From assembly GCF_000725495.1 (NCBI RefSeq), contig NZ_JNZD01000031.1, forward strand, positions 15,381 through 79,380: a DNA stretch of 64,000 nt, read 5' to 3'. The notes beneath the pieces are model-generated. The model was not told where the DNA came from. It searched no databases and saw only the letters and a list, made by a program, of their open reading frames with translations. The stretch is from Streptomyces aureus. Its GTDB lineage: Bacteria > Actinomycetota > Actinomycetes > Streptomycetales > Streptomycetaceae. Positions 1 through 9,113 of this stretch are shown here, piece after piece (positions within the stretch are counted from its first letter, which is position 1; every line of letters begins with the position of its first letter). A program made the position numbers and the translations under genes.

Positions 1-121
1 GGCGTCGACGTGCGTCAGCGGCTTCCGCGAGGCGGTCTGGTCCGACGACGGCATCTACGGCTTCGGCTCCGGCACCTCGTCCTACGGCCACGCCCTCTAC
101 AGCGGCACCTTCCCCTGCTGA
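1..121 (+). CDS. C-terminal end of a probable exported protein (partial)
   Basis: An open frame enters from the left edge and stops with TGA at 119-121, giving about 39 residues rich in Gly, Ser and Tyr with two cysteines, ending in SGTFPC. The two Cys could form a disulfide, as in secreted enzymes. A strong hairpin follows 28 bases later, which supports a real gene end. The family cannot be named from this tail. Confidence 0.5.
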   Translation, partial: ASTCVSGFREAVWSDDGIYGFGSGTSSYGHALYSGTFPC

Positions 122-148
122 GTCCGCCAACCGGCCAACAGCACTGAG

Positions 149-194
149 GCTCCTGGCAGTCGGGGCACGACCAAGGCCCCCGACTGCCAGGAGC
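149..194 (+). terminator. Strong hairpin terminator
   Basis: A perfect 17-base inverted repeat (149-165 with 178-194) has a 12-base loop and lies just after the partial gene. There is no long T-run, which is normal for high-GC actinobacteria. Confidence 0.85.
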
Positions 195-282
195 TTCTCG
201 CCACCCACCCGAACCGACCTCGCACCCACCGAGCCCCCGGCAGCTCCGTTTATTCGGTTGACCCGGTCCGTACAGTGTTCGG

Positions 283-1068
283 GTGATGGACAAGTTGATC
301 AACGATCTCCGTGACGCGTACGACGCGCAGTTGCGTGGTGTCACTCCGCCCGGCGGGAGCACCCGTGTCGAGACGGACGGTCCGCTGACGCGTGTCGTCG
401 GCTGGCATCGTGGCTTCGTCACGGGGCCGCGAGACCTCGGGGTGCGTGGGGAGGAACTCGACGAACTCATCGCGCGGCAGCGTGACTACTACGCGGACCG
501 TGGCGAGGCCGTCGAGTGGAAGACCCGGGCCCACGATCTGCCCGGCGACCTCACCGACCGGCTCGTCGCGGCCGGTTTCGTCGCCGAGGACCCGGAGACC
601 GTGCTCATCGGACGCTCCGCCGATCTCGCCGCCGACCCCGTCCTGCCCGAGGGGGTGACCCTTCGCCGTGTCACCTCCGGCGAGGACCTGCGGCGCATCG
701 CCGCGATGGAGAGCACCGTCTGGGGCGAGGACTGGAGCTGGCTCGCCGACGACCTCATTGCCCGGGTCCAGAGCGCCCCGGAGAACATCGTGGTCCTCGT
801 CGCCGAGGCCGGCGGGGAAGTCGTCTGCGCGGCCTGGCTGGTGTTCAAGGACGGCGTCGACTTCGCCGGGCTCTGGGGCGGTTCGACCCTGGAGGAGTGG
901 CGCGGCCGGGGCATCTACCGGGCCATGGTCGCCCACAGGGCCCAGCTCGCCGCCGCCCGCGGCGTCCCCTACCTCTACGTCGATGCCTCGGCGGACAGCG
1001 CCCCGATCCTCGGCCGCCTCGGCCTGCACGCCGTCACCACGACGACTCCGTACGTCTGGTCGCCCTGA
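283..1068 (+). CDS. GNAT family N-acetyltransferase
   Basis: 261 residues if GTG at 283 is used; ATG at 286 is the adjacent alternative. The C-terminal half (about residues 125-255) has the GNAT fold pattern: a beta strand followed by the acetyl-CoA binding turn EEWRGRGIYRAM near residue 203, then the late segment with YVDAS and LGRLGLHAV typical of motif B. The N-terminal 120 residues are a less conserved extension with a second, weaker GNAT-like character. It stands alone between two unrelated genes, so the substrate is unknown. Family assignment is firm; function is not. Confidence 0.85.
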   Translation: MMDKLINDLRDAYDAQLRGVTPPGGSTRVETDGPLTRVVGWHRGFVTGPRDLGVRGEELDELIARQRDYYADRGEAVEWKTRAHDLPGDLTDRLVAAGFVAEDPETVLIGRSADLAADPVLPEGVTLRRVTSGEDLRRIAAMESTVWGEDWSWLADDLIARVQSAPENIVVLVAEAGGEVVCAAWLVFKDGVDFAGLWGGSTLEEWRGRGIYRAMVAHRAQLAAARGVPYLYVDASADSAPILGRLGLHAVTTTTPYVWSP

Positions 1069-1179
1069 GGGCTGTCAGGGCGGGAGCCCGGACGTGTGAC
1101 ATGGTCCGAGGCGAACGGACACGGCACCGGCCCCGCACGTCCTGCGTACGGGGCCGGTCTCGTCGGAATGCGGTCCGGA

Positions 1180-3213
1180 TCAGGGGCAGTTGAGGCGGGT
1201 GTCGCCCGTGTCGGTCGTGCAGGTGTCCGTGTTGGGGCCGCCGTCGGCGGTGTCGTTGCGGGAGACACCGTCGACGGTGTTGAGGTTGTCGCTGCCGACG
1301 TTGCCGAGCAGCGTGTCGTTGCCGGCACCCGCGTTGAGGGTGTCGTTGCCGGTTCCGCCGTCGATGCGGTCGTTGCCGTAGCCGCCGAGGACGGTGTCGT
1401 TGCCGGCGCCGGCGTTGACGGTGTCGTCGCCGCCGAGGGCGCAGATGACGTCGTTGCCGCTGGTGCCGGTGATGCTGTCGTTGCCGCTGGTACCGATGCG
1501 GGTGCAGCCGTGGGCGTTGTTGACCGTGGTGCCCGCCGTCGCGGTGTTGTTGCCGGTGTTCGGGTCGGTCTGGGTGGCGGTGGCCGTGGCCCGGTCGGTG
1601 AGGGTACCGGTGGCCCGCGGTTCGGCTGCGACCGTCACGGTGACGGCGGCGCCGGGCGCGAGGGTGCCGAGGGCGCAGCTCGCCGTTGTGGCGGTGGTGG
1701 TGCAGGTGCCGGAGGTCGCGGTCGCCGAGACGACGGAGGCGGCGACTCCGCTGAGGGTGTCGGACAGGGAGACATTGGTCGCTGCGGTCGTCGTGCTGGT
1801 GTTGGTCACCCGCACGGTGTACGTGGCCCGGTCGCCGATGCTGACCGTGGCCGGACCGGACTTCGTCACCGACAGGTCCACCCCGGGCGGTGGCGGCGGG
1901 GAGCCGCCGCCCTCGAAGCGGGCCAGGGCGAAGTCGCCGTCGGGTCCGCCACCACCGGCCGCGACGATTTTCCCGTCCGGCTGGAGGGTCAGACCGCGCG
2001 CGGTGTCCGTGCCGCCGAAGTCCGCGGTCGCGAGGCCACCGGTGCCGAAGCCGGTGTCCTGGCTGCCGTCGGGGTTGTAGCGCAGGACGGCGAAGTCGCC
2101 ACCGGGGCCGTTGGTCCCGGCGACGACGATCCGGCCGTCGGCCGGCTGGAGCGCCACGTCCGCCGCCCCGCCGCCCGGGGTGATCACCTTGCCGTTGCCG
2201 TCGAAGCTGGTGTCCAGGGCGCCGTTGGGAAGGTAGCGGGCCAGGGCGAAGCGGGCGCCGCTGCCGCCGGCGGCGACGATCTTCCCGTCGGGCTGGACCG
2301 CGAGTCCTTCCACGGAGTCGTAGTCGCCGAAGTCGGTGCGGACGATGCCGTCGCCGTCGAAGGTCGTGTCCACGCTGCCGTCGGTGTTGAAGCGCATCAG
2401 CGCGAAGTCGAAGGCGGTCGTGCCGACTTCGCCTCCGACGACGATCTTCCCGTCGGGTTGCAGTGCCAGCGCGCGGCCGTCACCGCCTTCCTGCAGGGTC
2501 TGCCCCGCCGGGTTGGCGGTCACCGACCCGTCGCCGCCGAACGTGGGGTCCGGGGTGCCGTCGCTCGTGAGGCGGAGCACCGCCATCCGGCCCCCGCTGT
2601 ATCCGGCCGCGACGATCCTGCCGCTCGCGTCGACCGCCACGTCGCGGGCCTCGGTCGGCCCGTCGAAGTCGGCGAACACCCGGCCGTCGCCGCTGAAGGT
2701 GTTGTCCAGGGTCCCGTCGGGGTTGTAGCGGGCCACCACGAACCAGCAGCAGTCCTCGTACTCCCGCCAGCTGCTGCCCACGACGACGATCTTGCCGTCG
2801 GACTGAAGGGTGACGGCCTGGGCCTCGCTCCACTGGAGGCTCGAGCCGAGGTTGTTGACGGCGGTCGTGACCGTGCCGTCCCCGCCGAAGCCGGTGTCCG
2901 GGGTGCCGTCGGGGTTGTGCCGGGTCAGGGCGAAGTCGCTCTCGACCGCCCTGTCGTCGACGGACGCCCCGACGGAGACGATCTTCCCGTCGGGCTGCAC
3001 CGCCACGTCGTTGGCGTGATCGTCGTCGGCGATGCCCGTGAGCACCTTGCCGTCGCCGCTGAACGTGGTGTCCAGCCCGCCCGGGGCCGCGGCCGCGGTG
3101 CCGGGGAGGGTCAGGACCAGGGCGAGGACGGTCGCGGCGACGGTACCCGCCCGCGCGCCGACGGACCGGCGGCGTCTGCCCTGCCGGTCCGTTCGAACAA
3201 AGGGTGTGAACAT
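1180..3213 (-). CDS. Secreted delta-60 repeat protein with DUF11 and RTX-like repeats
   Basis: 677 residues. An Arg-rich start and hydrophobic stretch ending TAAAAPGG form a signal peptide (about 1-43). Residues 45-435 carry about seven copies of a roughly 50-residue unit with a DGKI(V)xxG core and LDxTFxGDG ends, the delta-60 repeat that folds as a beta-propeller. A proline linker near 438 leads to a DUF11 beta-sandwich (about 441-560, DLSVTKSGPATVSIGD). Residues 575-655 hold GGxGNDxLxxG nonapeptide-like repeats resembling calcium-binding RTX motifs, ending with two Cys. Probably an exported adhesion or surface protein; no enzyme motif is visible. Monocistronic as far as seen. Confidence 0.85.
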   Translation of the reverse strand: MFTPFVRTDRQGRRRRSVGARAGTVAATVLALVLTLPGTAAAAPGGLDTTFSGDGKVLTGIADDDHANDVAVQPDGKIVSVGASVDDRAVESDFALTRHNPDGTPDTGFGGDGTVTTAVNNLGSSLQWSEAQAVTLQSDGKIVVVGSSWREYEDCCWFVVARYNPDGTLDNTFSGDGRVFADFDGPTEARDVAVDASGRIVAAGYSGGRMAVLRLTSDGTPDPTFGGDGSVTANPAGQTLQEGGDGRALALQPDGKIVVGGEVGTTAFDFALMRFNTDGSVDTTFDGDGIVRTDFGDYDSVEGLAVQPDGKIVAAGGSGARFALARYLPNGALDTSFDGNGKVITPGGGAADVALQPADGRIVVAGTNGPGGDFAVLRYNPDGSQDTGFGTGGLATADFGGTDTARGLTLQPDGKIVAAGGGGPDGDFALARFEGGGSPPPPPGVDLSVTKSGPATVSIGDRATYTVRVTNTSTTTAATNVSLSDTLSGVAASVVSATATSGTCTTTATTASCALGTLAPGAAVTVTVAAEPRATGTLTDRATATATQTDPNTGNNTATAGTTVNNAHGCTRIGTSGNDSITGTSGNDVICALGGDDTVNAGAGNDTVLGGYGNDRIDGGTGNDTLNAGAGNDTLLGNVGSDNLNTVDGVSRNDTADGGPNTDTCTTDTGDTRLNCP

Positions 3214-3355
3214 GCGCGACAGCCTCCCGGCGTCCGCACGCCCCGACGGCCACCACGAGGGGGGTTGCCCTTACCGGACGTACGATTCCATCCGCCCGGG
3301 TGAGCAGGGTCGATATGGCTTTCACATGGTCGACGCCGCTGGTCCGGCCGGGTCC

Positions 3356-3850
3356 CTAGCCCCAGGTCCGGCGGCACAGGTCGACGATGCCGGGGGCGGT
3401 GACCCCGTTCGCCCTGCGGCACAGCTGACGCATCTGGCCCTGCCGGGGCTGCGGACGGACGCGCGGCGCCTGCGGACGTGGGCGATGACGCTGGGGACGC
3501 GCGTGGGTCCGCGACGCCTCACGGTGCTGGGGAACGACTAGTGCGTGCGGCACCCGGCGCGTCGGCGGGATCACGCCCGGCGCGCGTCGTACCGGGCGCA
3601 CCGGCCGGTGCCGGTGCGTCCTGGCGGCCTTGGGGCCGCGCCGGGGCGGCCGGTGCTCGGTTCGTACCAGAGCGGACCGGGACGACGGCTGCACCTGCGT
3701 CACGGGCGTCGGCGAAGCCGGGCCGTCGGCGGCGAGCGAGGCGCGTACACCAGGGCGGCCGTCGGCCGGCGGGGCATCGGGCGTCACGGTGGTGCAGCCC
3801 GTGATGCTCAGCAGGGCCAGGAGGAGAAGGGTCAGCGGGCGAGGAGGCAC
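3356..3850 (-). CDS. Small Arg/Pro/His-rich lipoprotein
   Basis: About 164 residues from GTG at 3850. The start encodes a short positive N-terminus, a leucine-rich core and a lipobox ending ITGC (Cys near residue 18), so it should be lipidated and exported. The middle is low-complexity Arg/Pro/His/Ala. The end (LCRRANGVTAPGIVDLCRRTWG region) has a paired LC/LCRR pattern seen in small Streptomyces cell-wall proteins. The frame is open far upstream, but the lipobox decides the start; GTG at 3868 is the other option. No function can be assigned. Confidence 0.6.
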   Translation of the reverse strand: MPPRPLTLLLLALLSITGCTTVTPDAPPADGRPGVRASLAADGPASPTPVTQVQPSSRSALVRTEHRPPRRGPKAARTHRHRPVRPVRRAPGVIPPTRRVPHALVVPQHREASRTHARPQRHRPRPQAPRVRPQPRQGQMRQLCRRANGVTAPGIVDLCRRTWG

Positions 3851-4558
3851 CGGCCCACTGTGCTCCACCGTCCCCGGGAGCCGAGGGGCGCCACGCGGTG
3901 GCTCACCACAAGGCGGGACGGTGCCCCGGAGGTTGACGAACGTCGTTCGCGGGCGGGCTCGCGGCGGCTGCGGGTCGGTGTGCCGGTCCGCCGTACGCCC
4001 TTCGGGCAGCGGGCGCCTGCCGGATGCGGCGGCCCCGGGGACCACGGCCGACTCGGCCCTGCTTCCTGTGGCAACGGGAGTTCCGTACTGCCTGATTCCA
4101 GCCGACCGTGACGGCGCCTTGACCGGCGCCCGGTTTGCGGACCGGCACCCCCGTGCACGCCGGTCAGGTCGACCGCCCGCTCCCCCACGGCATGGACGGA
4201 CACCGCTCCAAGAGGGTCGGCGCGATGGCGATGAACCGATGCGGCCGTTTTGACGTCCCGACAGCCGGCGGCCCGGGCCGCCGGACGGGTGCACAGAACG
4301 GGCACAGGGCGATGCGGAAGGCATCATCCCTACCCACTCCCAAGGCCCCGAAACAGCCCCGAGCGCTTTTCGGAACGCGGGATCATGGCGGCCTTTCGGC
4401 GTGTCCTCGGCAACAGACCTCACGTGAAGCAAGTCACGGCTGCGTGCTGTGCCGAAGAGCCTGTTCCACCATGTAAGTTCCTGCGTCCAAGGGGCGTGGA
4501 CTCCCCCTGATCACCCATTCCCGCCTGCACCTCCGCGCCCTCTGAGGGAGACATCGCC
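3851..4558. other. Intergenic region between the lipoprotein gene and pntA
   Basis: About 700 bases lie between the divergent lipoprotein gene and pntA. Open frames here have no convincing codon bias, start signal or family. The 3' end must hold the pntA promoter, and a GGGAG ribosome binding site lies about 10 bases before the pntA ATG. No copy of the GGGCC-N4-GGCCC palindrome found later in the window was seen here. Confidence 0.5.
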
Positions 4559-6118
4559 ATGCCCGCACAAGAATCGGCCCAGCATCCGCCCCAGCGCATC
4601 GGAGTGGTGGCCGAGTCCACTCCGGGCGAGACACGTGTCGCGGCTACGCCCGCCACGGTGCGCCAGTTGGTCGGGCTGGGCTACGAGGTCGTCGTCGAGT
4701 CGGAGGCCGGCACGGCGTCGGGCTTCACGGACGAGGCCTACACCGGGGCGGGCGCACGGATCGGGGACGCCTGGGGCGCCGACGTCCTGCTGAAGGTCAA
4801 CTCCCCCTCGTCGGGCGAAATCGCGCGCGTGCCCGACGGAGCGACCCTGGTCGGTCTGATCAGCCCCGCCCAGCGGGCGGACCTCCTCGCCGAGCTCGCG
4901 AGCCGCCCCATCACCGTACTGGCCCTGGACGCGGTACCGCGCATCTCGCGCGCTCAATCGATGGACGTACTCAGCTCCATGGCCAACATCGCCGGATACC
5001 GGGCGGTGATCGAGGCGGCGCACGTGTTCGGGCGCTTCTTCACCGGCCAGGTGACGGCCGCGGGCAAGGTCCCACCGGCGAAGGTGCTGGTGGCCGGTGC
5101 CGGTGTGGCCGGGCTGGCCGCCATCGGTGCCGCATCCAGTCTCGGCGCGATCGTCCGGGCGACCGATCCTCGGCCGGAAGTCGCCGACCAGGTGCGGTCG
5201 TTGGGCGGTGAGTACCTCCCGGTGAACGTCGCACAGGAGGAGAGCACCGACGGTTACGCGAAGGCGACCTCCGCCGACTACGACCGGGCCGCGGCCGAGC
5301 TGTACCACGATCAGGCCAAGGACGTGGACATCGTCGTCACGACCGCGCTGATCCCGGGCCGCCCGGCCCCGCGTCTGCTCACGGCGGAGGACGTGGCGGC
5401 GATGAAGGCGGGCAGCGTCATCGTCGACATGGCCGCCTCCCAGGGCGGCAACGTGGCGGGGACCGTCGCGGGCCGGACCGTGGTCACCGACAACGACGTG
5501 ACCATCATCGGCTACACGGATCTCGCGTCCCGGCTGCCCACCCAGGCGTCCCAGCTGTTCGGCACGAACCTGGTGAACCTGCTCAAGCTGCTGACGCCGG
5601 GCAAGGACGGCCGGCTGGTCATCGACTTCGACGACGTCGTCCAGCGCGCGGTGACGGTGGTGCGCGAGGGAGAGGTCACCTGGCCGCCGCCGCCCGTTGC
5701 CGTCTCGGCCGCGCCCGCCCAGCCCGCTCCCGCGGCCACGGCACAGGCCGCGCAGCCCAAGGAGTCGCGGCTCACCCCGGCGGCCCGGTTCGCCCTGATC
5801 GGCGCCGGCATGCTGGCGATGTTCGGCCTGGTCGCGTTCGCCCCGGCGCAACTCGCCGCGAACTTCACGGTGTTCACCCTGGCGGTGGTGATCGGCTACT
5901 ACGTGATCGGCAAGGTCCACCACGCGCTGCACACGCCGCTGATGTCCGTCACCAACGCGATCTCCGGGATCGTGGTGATAGGAGCGCTGCTGCAGATCGG
6001 GCACGAGAGCGCGGTCGTCACCACGCTGTCCTTCGTGGCGATCCTGCTGACGAGCGTGAACATTTTCGGCGGCTTCGCCGTCACCCGCCGCATGCTGTCC
6101 ATGTTCTCGAAGGGCTGA
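4559..6118 (+). CDS. pntA: NAD(P) transhydrogenase, alpha subunit
   Basis: 519 residues. Proton-translocating transhydrogenase alpha subunit, which binds NAD(H) and with PntB moves hydride between NADH and NADP+ at the cost of proton motive force. The N-terminal part carries the alanine dehydrogenase/PntA fold, with a start resembling GVVAESTPGETRVAATP and a Rossmann motif VLVAGAGVAGLAAIG near residue 180 followed by an acidic-end strand (TDPR). After an Ala/Pro linker (about 380-400), residues 410-515 contain three to four membrane helices, so this is the single-chain alpha form. pntB starts 6 bases downstream, so the two are cotranscribed. Confidence 0.95.
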   Translation: MPAQESAQHPPQRIGVVAESTPGETRVAATPATVRQLVGLGYEVVVESEAGTASGFTDEAYTGAGARIGDAWGADVLLKVNSPSSGEIARVPDGATLVGLISPAQRADLLAELASRPITVLALDAVPRISRAQSMDVLSSMANIAGYRAVIEAAHVFGRFFTGQVTAAGKVPPAKVLVAGAGVAGLAAIGAASSLGAIVRATDPRPEVADQVRSLGGEYLPVNVAQEESTDGYAKATSADYDRAAAELYHDQAKDVDIVVTTALIPGRPAPRLLTAEDVAAMKAGSVIVDMAASQGGNVAGTVAGRTVVTDNDVTIIGYTDLASRLPTQASQLFGTNLVNLLKLLTPGKDGRLVIDFDDVVQRAVTVVREGEVTWPPPPVAVSAAPAQPAPAATAQAAQPKESRLTPAARFALIGAGMLAMFGLVAFAPAQLAANFTVFTLAVVIGYYVIGKVHHALHTPLMSVTNAISGIVVIGALLQIGHESAVVTTLSFVAILLTSVNIFGGFAVTRRMLSMFSKG

Positions 6119-6124
6119 GCCGCA

Positions 6125-7579
6125 ATGACTACCACTACAGCGTCCCACGCTGCGGACCTGGTCGCCGCCCTCCTGTTCATCCTCAGTCTGGCGGGACTGT
6201 CCCAGCACCGCACCTCCCGTGCCGGTGTCGTGTACGGCATCGCCGGCATGACCCTCGCCCTGGTCGCCACCGTCGTCCTCGCGGCGCAGAGCATCACCGC
6301 GGGCGCGGTCACCCTCATCCTCGTCGCGATGGCACTGGGCGCCGCGATCGGCATCTGGCGGGCGCGGCAGGTCGAGATGACCCAGATGCCCGAGCTGATC
6401 GCCGTGCTGCACAGCTTCGTCGGCCTCGCCGCGGTGCTGGTCGGCTGGAACAGCTACCTGGAGGTCGAGGCGCACGGCGCCGCGCAGAAGCACGTCACCT
6501 CCGACCTGCTGGGGATCCACCACGCCGAGGTGTTCATCGGCATCTTCATCGGCGCGGTCACCTTCACCGGCTCGATCGTCGCGTTCCTCAAGCTGTCGGC
6601 TCGCATCAAGTCCCAGCCACTGGTCCTGCCGGGCAAGAACGCGCTCAACGTGGCGGCGCTCGCGGCGTTCGTGGCGCTGACGGTCTGGTTCACCATCAGC
6701 CCGAACCTCGGTCTGATGATCGCCGTGACGGTCCTCGCGCTCGTGCTGGGCTGGCACCTCGTCGCCTCGATCGGCGGCGGTGACATGCCGGTCGTCGTCT
6801 CCATGCTCAACAGCTACTCGGGCTGGGCCGCCGCGGCCGCGGGATTCCTGCTCGACAACAACCTGCTGATCGTCACCGGCGCGCTGGTCGGATCCTCGGG
6901 TGCCTACCTGTCGTACATCATGTGCAAGGCGATGAACCGGTCCTTCATCTCGGTCATCGCGGGCGGATTCGGCATCGAGGCCCCCACGAGCGGCGGCGAG
7001 GAGCAGGGCGAGCACCGCGAGGTCCAGGCCCAGGAGGTGGCCGAGCTGCTGACGCAGGCCCGGTCCGTCGTCATCACCCCCGGCTACGGCATGGCCGTGG
7101 CCCAGGCGCAGCACCCGGTCGCCGAGCTCACCCGCCGGCTGCGGGAGCGCGGTGTGGAGGTTCGCTTCGGCGTCCACCCCGTGGCGGGCCGTCTGCCCGG
7201 GCACATGAACGTGCTGCTGGCCGAGGCCAAGGTGCCGTACGACATCGTCCTGGAGATGGACGAGATCAACGACGACCTCGCCGACACCTCCGTCGTCCTG
7301 GTCATCGGCGCCAACGACACCGTCAACCCGGCGGCGGAGGAGGACCCCACCAGCCCGATCGCGGGCATGCCGGTGCTGCGGGTGTGGGAGGCGGAGCAGG
7401 TCGTCGTCTTCAAGCGCTCCATGGCCTCCGGTTACGCGGGCGTGCAGAACCCGCTGTTCTTCCGGGAGAACAGCGGCATGCTCTTCGGCGACGCCAAGCA
7501 GAGCGTCGAGGACATCCTGCGCGCGCTGCCCGCCGACCCGCGGGCCCAGGCCCCGAGCGAGGCGGCCCTGGCGCGCTGA
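6125..7579 (+). CDS. pntB: NAD(P) transhydrogenase, beta subunit
   Basis: 484 residues. The first 270 residues are a bundle of about eight to nine hydrophobic helices forming the proton channel with the PntA membrane domain. The C-terminal domain (about 295-475) is the NADP(H)-binding domain III, with [32 protein letters not shown] and [12 protein letters not shown], all hallmark stretches of this subunit, and the late [17 protein letters not shown] segment that closes over NADPH. Length is normal. A very strong terminator follows, closing a two-gene operon that supplies NADPH. Confidence 0.95.
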   Translation: MTTTTASHAADLVAALLFILSLAGLSQHRTSRAGVVYGIAGMTLALVATVVLAAQSITAGAVTLILVAMALGAAIGIWRARQVEMTQMPELIAVLHSFVGLAAVLVGWNSYLEVEAHGAAQKHVTSDLLGIHHAEVFIGIFIGAVTFTGSIVAFLKLSARIKSQPLVLPGKNALNVAALAAFVALTVWFTISPNLGLMIAVTVLALVLGWHLVASIGGGDMPVVVSMLNSYSGWAAAAAGFLLDNNLLIVTGALVGSSGAYLSYIMCKAMNRSFISVIAGGFGIEAPTSGGEEQGEHREVQAQEVAELLTQARSVVITPGYGMAVAQAQHPVAELTRRLRERGVEVRFGVHPVAGRLPGHMNVLLAEAKVPYDIVLEMDEINDDLADTSVVLVIGANDTVNPAAEEDPTSPIAGMPVLRVWEAEQVVVFKRSMASGYAGVQNPLFFRENSGMLFGDAKQSVEDILRALPADPRAQAPSEAALAR

Positions 7580-7623
7580 GCCCTGCGGGGGCACAACGCT
7601 CCCGCCCGGCCCGACCGGTCACG

Positions 7624-7680
7624 GCAACGGCCCACCGGCTGTCCGTCCCCCACGGGGGGCGGCAGCCGGTGGGCCGTTGC
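7624..7680 (+). terminator. pntAB terminator
   Basis: A perfect 18-base inverted repeat (7624-7641 with 7663-7680) is followed by TTTT, a classical intrinsic terminator 45 bases after the pntB stop. Confidence 0.95.
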
Positions 7681-7766
7681 TTTTGTGTGAGGGCACCCGC
7701 TCCCCTGGTCGCGTCGATCCGCGAGCGGAACAGACGCGTTGTGGAGCTCACCCGGTCGGCACGGCG

Positions 7767-9023
7767 TCAGTGGCCGACGGGTTCCGGCTCGTTGCGGAGG
7801 GTGTGGCCGGATCCGGTGCGCAGGACACCGGCGGCCGCGGCGGTCGTGACGCACAGGAGGGTCAGCAGGACGAAGGCGTGGTCGAGGGCGACGAGGTGGG
7901 TCAGCCAGCCGATGAGGGCGGGCCCGGCGAGCATGCCCACGTAGCCGAGTCCGGCGACGCGGGAGACGTTGGCGCCCGCGGCGGCGGGGTCGGCGTGGCC
8001 GGCCGCGCTGAACAGCTGCGGGACCGTGCCGGACAGGCCGAGGCCGAACAGGGCCCATCCGGTGAACGCGGCCCACATCCAGGGGCAGAGCGCCACGAGC
8101 GTGATGCCGACGGCGGCCAGGGCCGCGCCGTGGCGCAGGACCGCGAAGGAACCGTAGCGGGCGACGATGCGGTCGGCGAGGAGCCGGCCGATGGTCATGG
8201 CGGCGGCGAACGTTCCGTAGGCGAAGGCGGCCGTACCGGCGGGAGCGCCGAGGACGTCCTTGAGGTGCAGCGCGCTCCAGTCGTTGGCGGCGCCCTCGCA
8301 CAGCATGACCATGAAGGCCAGGGCGGCGAGGAGCCAGACGCGTCCCCCGCCCGTACCGCGGGGCGCGGCGGCCGCCGGTGACCCGCTCTCCGCCTCGGGG
8401 CCGGGGTCCGCGCCGGTGTCGGTGGTACGTGCGTCCGCACCCGCCTCGGCGGGGTCGGCCGCGGGGCCCTCGGGCAGCAGGGCCCGTACGGTCGCCAGGG
8501 CGATCACGATGCCGACGGCCCCGATGACGGCCATGCTCGTGACCGGCGTCAGACCGGCGCTCGCGGCGGCCGCTCCGAGGAGCGCGGCGAGGACGCCGCC
8601 GACGGAGAAGGTGGCGTGGAAGCCCGACATGACGGGCCGGCCGTAGGCCTTCTCCACGTGGACGGCGTGGGCGTTCATGCTCACGTCCAGGGAGCCGTTG
8701 CAGAACCCGAAGACGAGCAGGGCGCCCGCCAGTGTCCAGGGGTCGTCGGCCAGGCCGGGCAGGATGAGGGACGCTCCGCACAGCACTCCGCTGACGGGCA
8801 CGACGATCCGGGCGCCGAACCGGTCGGCCAGGGGACCTGCCACCTGCATCCCGGCGAAGGCGCCGAGGCCGAGCAGGACCAGCAGACCGCCCAGGGTCGC
8901 GTGGCTGACGCCCACGCGTTCCTCGGCGGCCGGAATGTGCACCACCCAGGCGCCCATCAGGGTGCCGCAGAGGACGAAGTAGACATAGGTGGCCACACGG
9001 GCTGCCCGAAGCGAACGTTCCAT
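7767..9023 (-). CDS. MFS transporter (sugar or drug type)
   Basis: 418 residues with about 12 hydrophobic helices. The start is set by ATG at 9023, followed by MERSLRAARVATYVYFVLCG. Family signs include the motif after helix 2 (GPLADRFGAR), a Gly/Ala-rich second helix pair, and a long charged loop between helices 6 and 7 rich in Asp, Ala and Pro (about residues 190-230). It is divergent from a DeoR-type regulator that shares a 90-base promoter region, so it is probably controlled by that protein. The frame is open upstream across the regulator, but that part is antisense shadow. Substrate not readable; the DeoR link suggests a sugar or sugar-like compound. Confidence 0.85.
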   Translation of the reverse strand: MERSLRAARVATYVYFVLCGTLMGAWVVHIPAAEERVGVSHATLGGLLVLLGLGAFAGMQVAGPLADRFGARIVVPVSGVLCGASLILPGLADDPWTLAGALLVFGFCNGSLDVSMNAHAVHVEKAYGRPVMSGFHATFSVGGVLAALLGAAAASAGLTPVTSMAVIGAVGIVIALATVRALLPEGPAADPAEAGADARTTDTGADPGPEAESGSPAAAAPRGTGGGRVWLLAALAFMVMLCEGAANDWSALHLKDVLGAPAGTAAFAYGTFAAAMTIGRLLADRIVARYGSFAVLRHGAALAAVGITLVALCPWMWAAFTGWALFGLGLSGTVPQLFSAAGHADPAAAGANVSRVAGLGYVGMLAGPALIGWLTHLVALDHAFVLLTLLCVTTAAAAGVLRTGSGHTLRNEPEPVGH

Positions 9024-9031
9024 GCCGCTCA

Positions 9032-9107
9032 CCGTAACGAACGTTTTGGATGTGCGAAAGCTCGAGAATTGAACACATTGTGCGTTCGTTACGGGATGGT
9101 GTTCAAT
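9032..9107. promoter_or_regulatory. Divergent promoter with two nested perfect inverted repeats
   Basis: Between the MFS gene and the DeoR-type gene, CCGTAACGAACG (9032-9043) is matched exactly by its reverse complement at 9083-9094. A second pair, ATTGAACAC (9068-9076), is matched by GTGTTCAAT at 9099-9107. Two interleaved dyads in a shared promoter are strong candidates for operators of the neighbouring regulator. The second dyad reaches into the possible upstream ATG start at 9096. Confidence 0.75.
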
Positions 9108-9113
9108 CCCGGT

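Noticed and set aside
1096..3303. A 735-residue plus-strand Gly/Ala/Val/Arg frame
   Set aside because: Antisense to the delta-60 repeat gene, and its apparent repeats merely mirror that gene's repeats.
4250..4510. An 86-residue plus-strand ORF upstream of pntA
   Set aside because: No ribosome site, poor third-position bias and no family likeness.
4511..7594. A 1027-residue minus-strand open frame across pntA and pntB
   Set aside because: It is the antisense shadow of two well-supported genes; its product is rich in Arg, Gly, Asp and His without any domain.
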